Below are positions 49,301-56,655 of a stretch of DNA of 64,000 nucleotides, one piece after another. The notes beneath the pieces are model-generated. The model was not told the DNA's origin and made no database searches. It worked only from the letters and a program-made list of their open reading frames with translations. The number at the start of each line of letters is the position of its first letter. The stretch's first letter is position 1. The DNA comes from DAOPYU01 sp942493245 (GTDB taxonomy: Bacteria; Sumerlaeota; Sumerlaeia; UBA8349): positions 1,302,001-1,366,000 of the forward strand of contig OW818685.1 of the NCBI GenBank assembly GCA_942493245.1. The letters run 5' to 3'. The translations under genes and the position numbers were made by a program.

Positions 49301-50782
49301 ACCGACCGGTTGCTTTCGAGCGACTCCGTTTTTACGCTCGACGCTCAGACCGGAAAAGAAATCTGGAACTACCGGGGGAAGCGAATCCCCAACACGGCGA
49401 TTGCGTTGGATGGCGCAACCCAGGGGGCGCGTTTGTTCTTGGTCGAGGAAGGGGTGGCCGATGTGGAAAAATCCGCCGCCATTCGAGAAATCACGCAACT
49501 CGTGGCCACCGGCGCTTATTCCGAGAGTGATGAATCGCTCTTGAAACCCGCGGAACGGGATGTACGCCGCCTGGTGGCTTTGGAAGCCGACACGGGAAAG
49601 GTCTTGTGGAGAAAGACTCTGGATATGACAGGGTGCGGTGGCGATCGAATGGGGATGGCCTGTGCCCGGGGACTGGTACTCCTTTACGGCCAGTATGCGA
49701 ACGAGGACGACGCGTTGTTCCGCTCGGGCAAATTGGGTTGGAGACGGGTGACCGCCGTGTCGGCGGAGACCGGGCGGGTGGTCTGGTCGCGTCCTCTCAA
49801 TTACCGGGGACGCCCGGTCGTGGCCGGGGAGACCCTGGTAGCCGAACCGCGTCTCTTTGATCTCCGGACCGGAAAAATCAAAACGCGCAAGCATCCGCTG
49901 TCGGGTGAGAAAACGGAATGGATGATGGCGTCCGCCGGCGAGAGTGCCAGTATTGCCACCGCCTCGTCCAGCACGCTCTTCATGCGGTCGGGTTTTCTGG
50001 CCGCTTCCGACTTGCGGCGCGATGAGGGGATGACGTTTTCTCGAGGGGAACGTACAGGGGGGTGGGTCAATACCATTCCGGCCTGTGGGGTCGCATTTCT
50101 TGCGGAATCGGGGGGCGGGAAAATTTCCTTTTCGCCCGCGACGGTGGTTCTGAAACAGACCCGCCGTCAGGCGCCGGGCGCGTGGGGACACTTTGTTTCA
50201 GAAGGCCCCTCTTTGCCGGTCCAGCGACTGGCAATCAATCTGGGCGCACTGGGGGACAAACGGGAAACAAATGGGAAAGCCCCCGTTTCTGGAACCCTCT
50301 GGCTGTCTTACCCAAGACCGGTCTCATCGAACGGGAATCAACTCTCTCTGGATCTGGCTGAAGAGATACTGCCCGGTCTGGGTTTCTTCGCGGAGGACAT
50401 CCGAGGCTTGGAAATTTCGGGGACGGAACGCCCCTGGCTCTACACCTCGGGGTGTCTGGGTTTTCTGGGAGCAAAAATTCCCTTGATCGAACCGGAGGAG
50501 GGCAAGAAACCGGCGGAGTATCTGGTGCGCCTGGGCTTTCGGTCTTTCCCATCGGACCGGAAAAACAAACGGGTCTTCGATATTGCGCTTCAAGGCGTCT
50601 CTGTAGTTTCCGGGTTCGATCCGGTCGTCGAGGCTGAAGGGGCAGGGAAAGTCGTCGTCAAGGAGTTCCCGGGGATTCAGGTCCGAGACCAACTCGAAAT
50701 CCGTTTTACCCCACGTTCCGCAACTCCGTCTGCCGAGGAAGCGCCCCTCCTCAACTATATCGAGGTGATCCGAACGAGGTAG
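46331..50782 (+). CDS. Secreted PQQ-type beta-propeller protein with embedded methyltransferase-like and C-terminal malectin-like domains
   Basis: About 1483 aa. ATG 46331 and ATG 46340 (AAGG 9 bp upstream) are both plausible starts. A hydrophobic export segment (CRTALIAGLFLGITSFVF, about 42-59) follows a basic leader. The first propeller (about 70-540) has repeats such as SEDSVYALDLETRQVRWVF and GSDDGTVYCLKAATGRLLWK. A Rossmann methyltransferase-like region (about 555-750) contains RGGWALILDCEETGLIEEL, VVADWNLEDLPDAFADLVVS and ARVVKPYGGRAFFKSN. The second propeller (about 755-1280) has TLDAQTGKEIWNYRGKR and VSAETGRVVWSRPL. A C-terminal malectin-like domain reads YLVRLGFRSFPSD and KRVFDIALQGVSVVSGFDP. 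Similar fusions occur, from memory, in Planctomycetes. Probably periplasmic; whether the methyltransferase is active there is doubtful. Confidence 0.85.
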   Translation: MKRMLWDLGKSRLGGNVLRRRYSEQKKNALRSRNGFLRSFFCRTALIAGLFLGITSFVFSESQKGPEEKTLHDTWPAWRNDSSHTAVTSATLTPPLWRSWTFKPKAGPRPTGTVSKEEPSAIPDDLTFQVVSGEGLVFFGSSSEDSVYALDLETRQVRWVFSTEGPVRFAPFYDREKLFLGSDDGTVYCLKAATGRLLWKHRAGPSSERLLGNGRLISVWPVRAGVLVHDDAVYFAAGVFSYEGLYVGALRASDGQVVWQKDSIDDRIAETEQGNVSFHGYLTVSGTNLLVPVGREKCLSFDLKTGASPKVEKKETKRPAKPVVADDSEAPPPIVSLENVPQRESIGLNETPQLQKTASEPGKSEEVTGTELAEGWLMELDQVANGAMVYLLTPDAVCAVETTAYARASARVAAIAEERRDAARLLRSHTKNGRDKTPEAQQAAQRLEKLDAEEKQLKQATLRWTREVKGGHCLMLAGQTLYLGGNDQVQALDIADGKPLWSGPIDAPARGLAVADRRLVVSTESGALHCFETGVAGQETSISAEVAARSILPETILPQSNATRAAAILEKLEKGQAERGGWALILDCEETGLIEELAGKTRFQFVGLTSSARKAASLRENLKRAGLLGTRAVVADWNLEDLPDAFADLVVSGDLAYPGDEECTPEAIARVVKPYGGRAFFKSNWSRGFNDLAWNTSDFFGNLGATSETTGTAHVSPYSLDALATYAQEQAGAGWKIVSQGAGELVVSREEPIGAGTWTSLYGNAENTACSKDPWVDGSLGVLWFGGSETPDLLASPGRPMSAVAMAGRIFTLNGEKIVAQDAHNGTRLWERELPGVLRIRVDVDGGNLSLTRDGLFVALQNQCLRLDPATGKTVSEYPVSGGSGSRRWGYLQAHSGRVFGSAATPLSSNFSAFRKRFQELGRWPTPQEADGLFTGEKKTQYESFYDRCVAPNLNHPEAIFEAMRRNGEFWLYEEGFPSWNGPATPAGALTDRLLSSDSVFTLDAQTGKEIWNYRGKRIPNTAIALDGATQGARLFLVEEGVADVEKSAAIREITQLVATGAYSESDESLLKPAERDVRRLVALEADTGKVLWRKTLDMTGCGGDRMGMACARGLVLLYGQYANEDDALFRSGKLGWRRVTAVSAETGRVVWSRPLNYRGRPVVAGETLVAEPRLFDLRTGKIKTRKHPLSGEKTEWMMASAGESASIATASSSTLFMRSGFLAASDLRRDEGMTFSRGERTGGWVNTIPACGVAFLAESGGGKISFSPATVVLKQTRRQAPGAWGHFVSEGPSLPVQRLAINLGALGDKRETNGKAPVSGTLWLSYPRPVSSNGNQLSLDLAEEILPGLGFFAEDIRGLEISGTERPWLYTSGCLGFLGAKIPLIEPEEGKKPAEYLVRLGFRSFPSDRKNKRVFDIALQGVSVVSGFDPVVEAEGAGKVVVKEFPGIQVRDQLEIRFTPRSATPSAEEAPLLNYIEVIRTR

Positions 50783-50793
50783 GGGCAGGAACA

Positions 50794-51414
50794 ATGCGTC
50801 TGAAACCGATGGCCAGTGACACGAAGGACTACCTGCTTTCGACCGGGATTTTAGATTGGACGGACCCTGCTGTCAACGCGCTGGCCCGTTCCCTCGCGTC
50901 CGAAAATGGGGATCGTATCGTGACGGCCCGTCAGTGTTTCGAGTGGGTTCGCGACCGCATCCGCCACAGTGTGGATTTCCGGATGAACCCTGTCACCTGT
51001 TCCGCGTCGGAGGTTCTTCAGTCTGGAACCGGATTCTGTTATGCCAAAAGCCATCTGTTGGCGGCGTTGCTGCGCGCCAACCGGATTCCAGCCGGGTTGT
51101 GTTACCAGCGGCTATGCCTGGATCCCGCCGCGGGTCGTTTCTGCCTGCACGGACTGGTTGCGGTGTTTCTGGAAGAAGGCGGGTGGTACCGGTGCGACCC
51201 TCGGGGAAACAAACCCGGCATCGAGGCTGCGTTCCATCCCCCGGTCGAACAGTTGGCATTTTCCCTGAATGAACCGGGAGAATGCGACTACCCGGAGATT
51301 TGGCCGACCCCATTGCCCTGTGTGTTGGACCTGTTGCGCAGTTTCAAAACCTGGGAGACGGCGCTGGAAAACCTTCCCGACTGGCCGGTCCCTACAATTC
51401 CGTTTTCTGCTTGA
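50794..51414 (+). CDS. Transglutaminase-like (cysteine-protease fold) protein
   Basis: 206 aa. Catalytic-triad-like positions: Cys82 in SGTGFCYAKSHLLAALLRA, His119 in FCLHGLVAVFLEEGGW and Asp135 in YRCDPRGN. The helix ARQCFEWVRDRIRHSVDF ahead of the Cys is typical of bacterial transglutaminase-like domains. There is no signal peptide. It starts 11 bp after the PQQ/malectin gene, so they are co-transcribed, although one product looks exported and the other cytoplasmic. Its last 23 bp overlap the convergent ktrA gene. Confidence 0.85.
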   Translation: MRLKPMASDTKDYLLSTGILDWTDPAVNALARSLASENGDRIVTARQCFEWVRDRIRHSVDFRMNPVTCSASEVLQSGTGFCYAKSHLLAALLRANRIPAGLCYQRLCLDPAAGRFCLHGLVAVFLEEGGWYRCDPRGNKPGIEAAFHPPVEQLAFSLNEPGECDYPEIWPTPLPCVLDLLRSFKTWETALENLPDWPVPTIPFSA

Positions 51415-52075
51415 ACGACTCCAGATTGACCGTTTTCCCCACGACAATCAGAGTTTCCGAAGCTTTGAGCTGCTTGTTCGGATGGATAGGCACTTGAACT
51501 TCTACGACGATTTTGCCTCCGACTTTCTCGTGTGACTTGACTCCGATTACCGTGACATCGGATATCTTGCGGACTTGGAGTTCCGCGAGGCTCTTTCCCA
51601 CAAAACTGGCCGGGCAGGGTATTTCAATGATTGAGGTGTCGGCGCCCAGCGGGATGAATTCCGCCAGGTCGGGCACCAGCAGTTTGTGAGCCATGCGGGT
51701 GGCCATGTCGCGCTCTGGGAAAATGACCGAGGTCGCCCCCACCATCTGGATCGCGTCGGCCTCGAGTTCGCTGTCCACCTGGACCAGGATCTGTTTGATC
51801 CCCGCCTGACGCAGGAGGTTGGTTGTCAACACCGACATGTCGAAGTGGCGTCGCAACGCCACGATCGCAATCTCGGCGTCGTACGCCCCGACGCTTTTCA
51901 TGGCCTTCGAGTCAATGGCGTTGGCCCGGACGGCTTTTGCCACATATTTGCTGACCCAGTTGACTCTTTCCTCATCCAGATCAATGGCCAGCACATTGGC
52001 GCCTCCTTGCGAGAGGGTTCTCGCTATCTGGGTGCCAAATGTTCCAAGTCCTATCACGAGAACGGTCTTTTTCAT
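51392..52075 (-). CDS. ktrA: KtrA/TrkA-type RCK subunit of potassium uptake system
   Basis: 227 aa, one RCK unit as in KtrA (TrkA of enterobacteria has two). Rossmann glycine motif VIGLGTFGTQIARTL at the N-terminus and the acidic end of strand 2 (AIDLDEERV) for NAD/ATP binding. An RCK-C domain follows from about residue 145 (CPASFVGKSLAELQVRK). It controls gating of the membrane subunit encoded 28 bp upstream in the same transcript. Its 3' end overlaps the convergent transglutaminase-like gene by 23 bp. Confidence 0.92.
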   Translation of the reverse strand: MKKTVLVIGLGTFGTQIARTLSQGGANVLAIDLDEERVNWVSKYVAKAVRANAIDSKAMKSVGAYDAEIAIVALRRHFDMSVLTTNLLRQAGIKQILVQVDSELEADAIQMVGATSVIFPERDMATRMAHKLLVPDLAEFIPLGADTSIIEIPCPASFVGKSLAELQVRKISDVTVIGVKSHEKVGGKIVVEVQVPIHPNKQLKASETLIVVGKTVNLESFKQKTEL

Positions 52076-52103
52076 GTTCGGAGTCCTTTGAAAAACCAGA
52101 GTC

Positions 52104-53489
52104 TTAGCCGATCAGGATGTCTTCTTCCGGGTACGAATAATTCACCCGGGGTTGCTTGCCCAGAATCGAGGCCGCCAGCATCGCGGGGCCACACCTGCCC
52201 ACAAACATACAGGCAATAATGACCAGTTTCCCCGCACTCGACAGGGTGGCTGTGATTCCCGTGGATAGACCGACGGTTCCCAGTGCTGATACCACCTCGA
52301 ACAACTGCTCCAGAAAGGCGCCCCGGTGTTCGGTGGGTTGTACTTGATACAACTCGGTCACCTGCAGCAGGACCATCGCGATGACCGTCACCAGAAAGAA
52401 GCCCGCCACGGCCACAAACGCCTTGGCTTGCGTTTCTACCGAAAGGCTGCGTTCCATCAGTTCAACACGCGGACGGTTGCGTCCCCGCGAGCGTAACACG
52501 GCGTACAACGTCGCCAGGGTGGTGGTTTTAATCCCACCGCCTGTAGAGCCGGGTGACGCCCCGATGGCCATCAGCAGGATCACAATCAGGAGCGTGGCGT
52601 TGGTCAATTGACCGGTGTCAATCGTATTGAAACCCGCCGTACGGGCGGTGACAGAAACAAAGAGACTCTTCAGAAGGCGTTCCCCAAGGGGACCGCTGAG
52701 AACCAATGTGTTGTGCTCCAGGGCCAGCACCAGGAAGGTTCCGATAAAAATCAAAAGAAGTGTCGTGCGAATGACAACTCGCGAATGCAGGGCCAGCATG
52801 GCCTGCGTCTTACGCAGGCGCGCTCGGACCCAGAGCGTGATATCCGCAGCGACGACAAAACCCAGCCCGCCCATCACGATCAATCCCATGATGGTCCCGC
52901 TGACAATAAAATCCCGGTGGTAGTCCATCAGGTTGTTGGTACGCAAACCGAAACCGGCGTTGCAGAACGCCGACACCGCATGGAAAACCCCGTGCCAGAG
53001 CGCCGTCAGGTGGGGCATGCCGTAAGAGTAGTGGAATTGCATGTAGAGGATGAGGACGCCGGTCACTTCCACCAGGAACGTATAGAGAAACACCATCTTC
53101 AACAATTGGGAGGGAGAAATGCTGGGCAGCAGACCGTGGGACTGTTCCAGTAGCTGGCGCTCGGAAAACCCGAGTTTGCCCATTCGCAACAGGATAATCA
53201 AGTTGGTGAAGGTCAACATGCCCAGTCCCCCCACCTGGATCAGGATGACCACGACCACTTGTCCGAAGAAGCTGAAATCTTTCCCCGTGTCGAGCAGGGT
53301 CAAGCCGGTGACACAAACGGCAGAAACAGATGTGAACAGCGCATCAATGAACTCGATTTTCTTTTCCCCACTCGCGGAACAGGGCAGAAAAAGCAGGCAG
53401 GCGCCCACCAGAATGACCACGGCGAACGACAGGGGCAACACTCGCTCCGGTTCCAGAAATGAACGAAAGAAGGCTTTGACTCTCCGCAT
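52104..53489 (-). CDS. ktrB: KtrB/TrkH-type potassium transporter membrane subunit
   Basis: 461 aa, highly hydrophobic, with the four M1-P-M2-type repeats of the Trk/Ktr/HKT superfamily. P-loop segments are visible as FTSVSAVCVTGLTLLDTG, FHAVSAFCNAGFGLRTNN, SVTARTAGFNTIDTGQL with GASPGSTGGGIKTTT, and VSALGTVGLSTGITATLS. Size and single-RCK partner fit Ktr better than Trk. First gene of the ktrB-ktrA pair, divergent from xylA with a 317-bp shared upstream region. Confidence 0.92.
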   Translation of the reverse strand: MRRVKAFFRSFLEPERVLPLSFAVVILVGACLLFLPCSASGEKKIEFIDALFTSVSAVCVTGLTLLDTGKDFSFFGQVVVVILIQVGGLGMLTFTNLIILLRMGKLGFSERQLLEQSHGLLPSISPSQLLKMVFLYTFLVEVTGVLILYMQFHYSYGMPHLTALWHGVFHAVSAFCNAGFGLRTNNLMDYHRDFIVSGTIMGLIVMGGLGFVVAADITLWVRARLRKTQAMLALHSRVVIRTTLLLIFIGTFLVLALEHNTLVLSGPLGERLLKSLFVSVTARTAGFNTIDTGQLTNATLLIVILLMAIGASPGSTGGGIKTTTLATLYAVLRSRGRNRPRVELMERSLSVETQAKAFVAVAGFFLVTVIAMVLLQVTELYQVQPTEHRGAFLEQLFEVVSALGTVGLSTGITATLSSAGKLVIIACMFVGRCGPAMLAASILGKQPRVNYSYPEEDILIG

Positions 53490-53697
53490 CGGGTATCCAC
53501 TTCAGAACAACTTGAGAAAAAGCGAGTGTCGGCGAAACATTGGCTTTTCAGCCCCTCGGACACAAGAGAAGTTTCTCGGGTATGGGGGCGATTTTCAAGT
53601 AGAATCGGCTGTTTTCGCCAACTTCCTTTGTAGCAACCGAGTTGTAGCGGCGGATTGGGTGGGGAACAAAATCCGAATTAAGGGACAGAAATAGCGC

Positions 53698-53726
53698 TTG
53701 ACACGAACCGGTCCCTGACTTATGGT
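53698..53726 (+). promoter_or_regulatory. Probable sigma70-type promoter of xylA
   Basis: Perfect -35 TTGACA (53698-53703), 17-bp spacer, -10 TATGGT (53721-53726), giving a leader of about 70 nt before the xylA ATG. It lies in the 317-bp divergent xylA/ktrB intergenic region, in which I see no operator-like palindrome. Confidence 0.55.
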
Positions 53727-53806
53727 GGGGTAGTTTGTTGGGGCAACATACTAAATAGTGGGCGGGCGAACCGGCCCACTCCGATTTCAGGAAAGCGAGA
53801 CAACTC

Positions 53807-55117
53807 ATGGCTGAATTCTTCACGGGTATCGAGAAAATCCAATTCGAGGGACCGCAATCGCGCAATCCCCTGGCTTTTAAACACTATAATGCGCAGGAAA
53901 CTGTGCTGGGCAAGACCATGGCCGAGCATCTGCGCTTCGCCGTCTGTTACTGGCACACTTTTAAAGGCTCCGGCGCCGACATGTTCGGTCCCGGCACGTT
54001 CAAACGCGCTTACAACGAGTCCAGCGATCCCATGACGGTGGCCGAAAAGACGCTCGAGGCCGCTTTCGAGTTTTTCACGAAACTGGGGGTTCAGTACTGG
54101 TGTTTCCACGACCGCGACATCGCGCCCGAAGCCGAAACGCTGACTGAAACCAACAAGCGTCTCGATAAGATCGTCGCCTTGGCCAAGGCCTATCAGAAGG
54201 ACACCGGCGTCAAACTGTTGTGGGGCACAACGAATATGTTCTCGCACCCGCGTTTCATGTCGGGCGCCGCGACCAACCCCTCGCCGGAAATCTTTGCCTG
54301 CGCCGCCAGTCAGGTCAAGAAGGCGATGGAAGTGACCCACGAACTGGGCGGGGAAGGGTATGTGTTCTGGGGCGGACGAGAAGGGTATGAAACGCTCCTG
54401 AACACCGACATGGGCCAGGAACTCGACCATCTGGGGCTTTTCCTGAATATGGCCGTGGATTACAAGAAAAAGATCGGCTTTCAGGGGCAATTCTACATCG
54501 AACCGAAACCGAAGGAACCCACCAAGCATCAGTACGACTTCGACTCGGGCAGCTGTTACGCGTTCCTGCAGAAGTACGGACTGGTCGAGCACTTCAAACT
54601 GAATATCGAGGCCAACCACGCCACCCTGGCCGGCCACACGTTCCAGCACGAACTTGAGTTCGCGGCCGCCAACGGCCTGCTCGGCTCGGTGGACGCCAAC
54701 CGCGGCGACCTGTTCCTGGGTTGGGACACCGACCAGTTCCCCGTGGACCTCTACGACACCACCCTGGCCATGTACACCCTTTTGCGCGCGGGTGGGTTCA
54801 CGACGGGTGGTCTGAACTTCGACGCCAAGGTCCGGCGGCAGTCGGTGGACGGGGCGGACCTGTTCCACGCGCACATCGGGGGCATGGACGCCTTCGCGCG
54901 CGGTCTGAAGGCGGCTGCGCGGATGATCGAGGACGGTGTTTTCCAGAAAACGGTCGCGGCGCGGTACGCCGGTTGGAAAGAAGGCTTGGGCGCCCGGATT
55001 CTCAAAGGCGAGGCGGGGTTTGCCGAATTGGAATCTTACACGCTTGAAAACGGGGAGCCTCAGACGGTCAGCGGTCATCAGGAAATGCTCGAAAACCTTC
55101 TCAACGAATACATCTGA
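53807..55117 (+). CDS. xylA: Xylose isomerase (class II)
   Basis: 436 aa. D-xylose to D-xylulose interconversion in a TIM barrel with two divalent metals. Family signatures: CYWHTFKGSGADMFG, WCFHDRDIAPE (catalytic His), VFWGGREGYETLLNT (metal-binding Glu region), FYIEPKPKEPTKHQYD, HFKLNIEANHATLAGHTF and LGSVDANRGD. Length and the N-terminal extension match class II enzymes. GGAAAG precedes the ATG. A strong terminator follows, so it appears monocistronic; no xylulokinase is adjacent. Confidence 0.97.
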   Translation: MAEFFTGIEKIQFEGPQSRNPLAFKHYNAQETVLGKTMAEHLRFAVCYWHTFKGSGADMFGPGTFKRAYNESSDPMTVAEKTLEAAFEFFTKLGVQYWCFHDRDIAPEAETLTETNKRLDKIVALAKAYQKDTGVKLLWGTTNMFSHPRFMSGAATNPSPEIFACAASQVKKAMEVTHELGGEGYVFWGGREGYETLLNTDMGQELDHLGLFLNMAVDYKKKIGFQGQFYIEPKPKEPTKHQYDFDSGSCYAFLQKYGLVEHFKLNIEANHATLAGHTFQHELEFAAANGLLGSVDANRGDLFLGWDTDQFPVDLYDTTLAMYTLLRAGGFTTGGLNFDAKVRRQSVDGADLFHAHIGGMDAFARGLKAAARMIEDGVFQKTVAARYAGWKEGLGARILKGEAGFAELESYTLENGEPQTVSGHQEMLENLLNEYI

Positions 55118-55156
55118 GGACGCTTCCTCCCTGTTTGTACCAAGAATTCTACTCCG

Positions 55157-55197
55157 GCCCTTGTCCTTTCGCGATTGGAAAGGACAAGGGCTGTTTC
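55157..55197 (+). terminator. Intrinsic terminator after xylA
   Basis: Perfect 14-bp inverted repeat GCCCTTGTCCTTTC / GAAAGGACAAGGGC (55157-55170 and 55178-55191) with a 7-nt loop, followed by TGTTTCTC. Located 40 bp after the xylA stop. Confidence 0.8.
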
Positions 55198-55313
55198 TCT
55201 GCGCTCTCCTCGTTTCCCAATATCCTTGCAACCCCGTTGGAAATGGATTAAACAGGAAGACATTGGACCGGACGGTCTATTCCCTGTTTTGCGATAAGGA
55301 TGCTCGACTCACC

Positions 55314-56279
55314 ATGACCACACCGATTTCTGTTTCCTCCTCGAAGTTTATCCAGATTGCCGAGATGCTGCATGCTTCGATCCCCGAGCCGGGGAAGGCG
55401 ATGACGGCTCTCGAGGCTGGGGGAGAGGCCGCTTTCTCGAACCCGAGCGCGGCATTGGAATATGTCACGAACTTGATCGCCGAAGAAGCCGATTTCCGGG
55501 CGGATTATATTGATGTGAACCTCGATGCGCTCAACAGCGCCGATCCCGCCGGTCAGATGCGCCAGTATGTGAAACTGATCGGCCAGTTCGGTAAGGGGAC
55601 GCCTCCGTCGGTGGACAGCTCCAACACGGAGGTTCTGGAGGTGGGTCTGGACGCCTGGAAGAATCTCGGAGAGGAACGGGCGCCCGCGCTGGTCAACTCG
55701 ATTCCCTACCATCAGATGGAAGCCTATCAGCCGATTCTGTCCCGCCGCGCGCAACATCCCTTCCGGGCGGTGTGTCTGTTGACGGGTATGGAGGGGCCGT
55801 TGCCGTCTGCCGAGGCGATTGTCGAAGCGGCCCGCGACATGTTCCGGCGGATGCGGGCATTCGGGTTCGAGCCGGAGGATCTGTTCTTCGACGCGGTGAC
55901 GCTGGGCGTGATGTTCGATGGCTGCCTGGACAGTTTGTGTATGCCCAAACCCACCCACGCCCACAACGCATTTCAAGCCATTGCGATCATGCGAAACGAT
56001 CCGGAAATGCAGGGCGTCCACGCGATCTTTGGCGCTTCGAACTGGGCGCATGGGGTCAAGAAACGCCGGGTGGGGCATCTGCGCGCCTACATCGAGGCGG
56101 CCCGCCGGCGGGGACTTGACGCGGCGATTGTGGACGTTCGGCGCGAATTCGACACGCAGGCTGCTCCGGCGGAGCTGGTCGGGTTTGTCGAGGCTTTTGC
56201 CGCTCTGGACGGGGGGGATGACTCGATGGAACGGTATGGAGAATTGATGCACCAGGCCCGGCAGGCGGAGTGGTTGTGA
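55314..56279 (+). CDS. Pterin-binding (DHPS-fold) methyltransferase-like protein, methyltetrahydrofolate:corrinoid type
   Basis: 321 aa from the ATG at 55314; the frame is open further upstream into xylA but that part is not family-like. TIM-barrel pterin-binding features: ADYIDVNLDAL (beta2 Asp-x-Asn), PPSVDSSNTEVLEVGL, ALVNSIPYHQ, EDLFFDAVTLGVMFDG and HAIFGASNWAHG. The pattern fits the MeTr/AcsE-like and trimethylamine-type relatives of dihydropteroate synthase rather than FolP, which has different loops. It stands alone after the xylA terminator; no corrinoid protein gene is nearby, though B12-dependent enzymes are encoded elsewhere in the window. Confidence 0.75.
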   Translation: MTTPISVSSSKFIQIAEMLHASIPEPGKAMTALEAGGEAAFSNPSAALEYVTNLIAEEADFRADYIDVNLDALNSADPAGQMRQYVKLIGQFGKGTPPSVDSSNTEVLEVGLDAWKNLGEERAPALVNSIPYHQMEAYQPILSRRAQHPFRAVCLLTGMEGPLPSAEAIVEAARDMFRRMRAFGFEPEDLFFDAVTLGVMFDGCLDSLCMPKPTHAHNAFQAIAIMRNDPEMQGVHAIFGASNWAHGVKKRRVGHLRAYIEAARRRGLDAAIVDVRREFDTQAAPAELVGFVEAFAALDGGDDSMERYGELMHQARQAEWL

Positions 56280-56523
56280 CCGAGCAGGACCGGGGATTTT
56301 CAAAAAGTTCCGGAAATCGAAGGGAAGGCGTCTTGCATCCCTGTCAACACCAAAATAATGATTGCAATTTGCCGGAGGATCACTATAAAGAGAGTCCGGC
56401 TTGAATGCCGGTGGTTGTTCTTGTGTTCCTGAAGCGAAACGGCCCTGACAAGTGGGGTGGACGCAAGGGGTTCTTTCTCAAACGAGTGTATAGGCGTCTG
56501 AAGGTTGGGCGTCTTTGAAGTGC

Positions 56524-56612
56524 GGAGAGGTGACCGAGTGGTCGAAGGTGCACGCCTGGAGAGCGTGTGTACCCTCTGGGTACCGTGGGTTCAAATCCCA
56601 CCCTCTCCGCCA
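56524..56612 (+). tRNA. tRNA-Ser (anticodon GGA)
   Basis: Acceptor GGAGAGG/CCTCTCC, anticodon stem CACGC/GCGTG with loop CTGGAGA (anticodon GGA), long variable arm (TACCCTCTGGGTA) typical of tRNA-Ser, T loop TTCAAAT, discriminator G and encoded CCA. Confidence 0.96.
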
Positions 56613-56655
56613 TTTTATTTTACCGACTTTCCCCTCATTTATTCCCAATAAGCGA

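Noticed and set aside
53720..55231. 503-codon antisense frame opposite xylA
   Set aside because: Overlaps the whole conserved xylA gene and its promoter; no protein signature.
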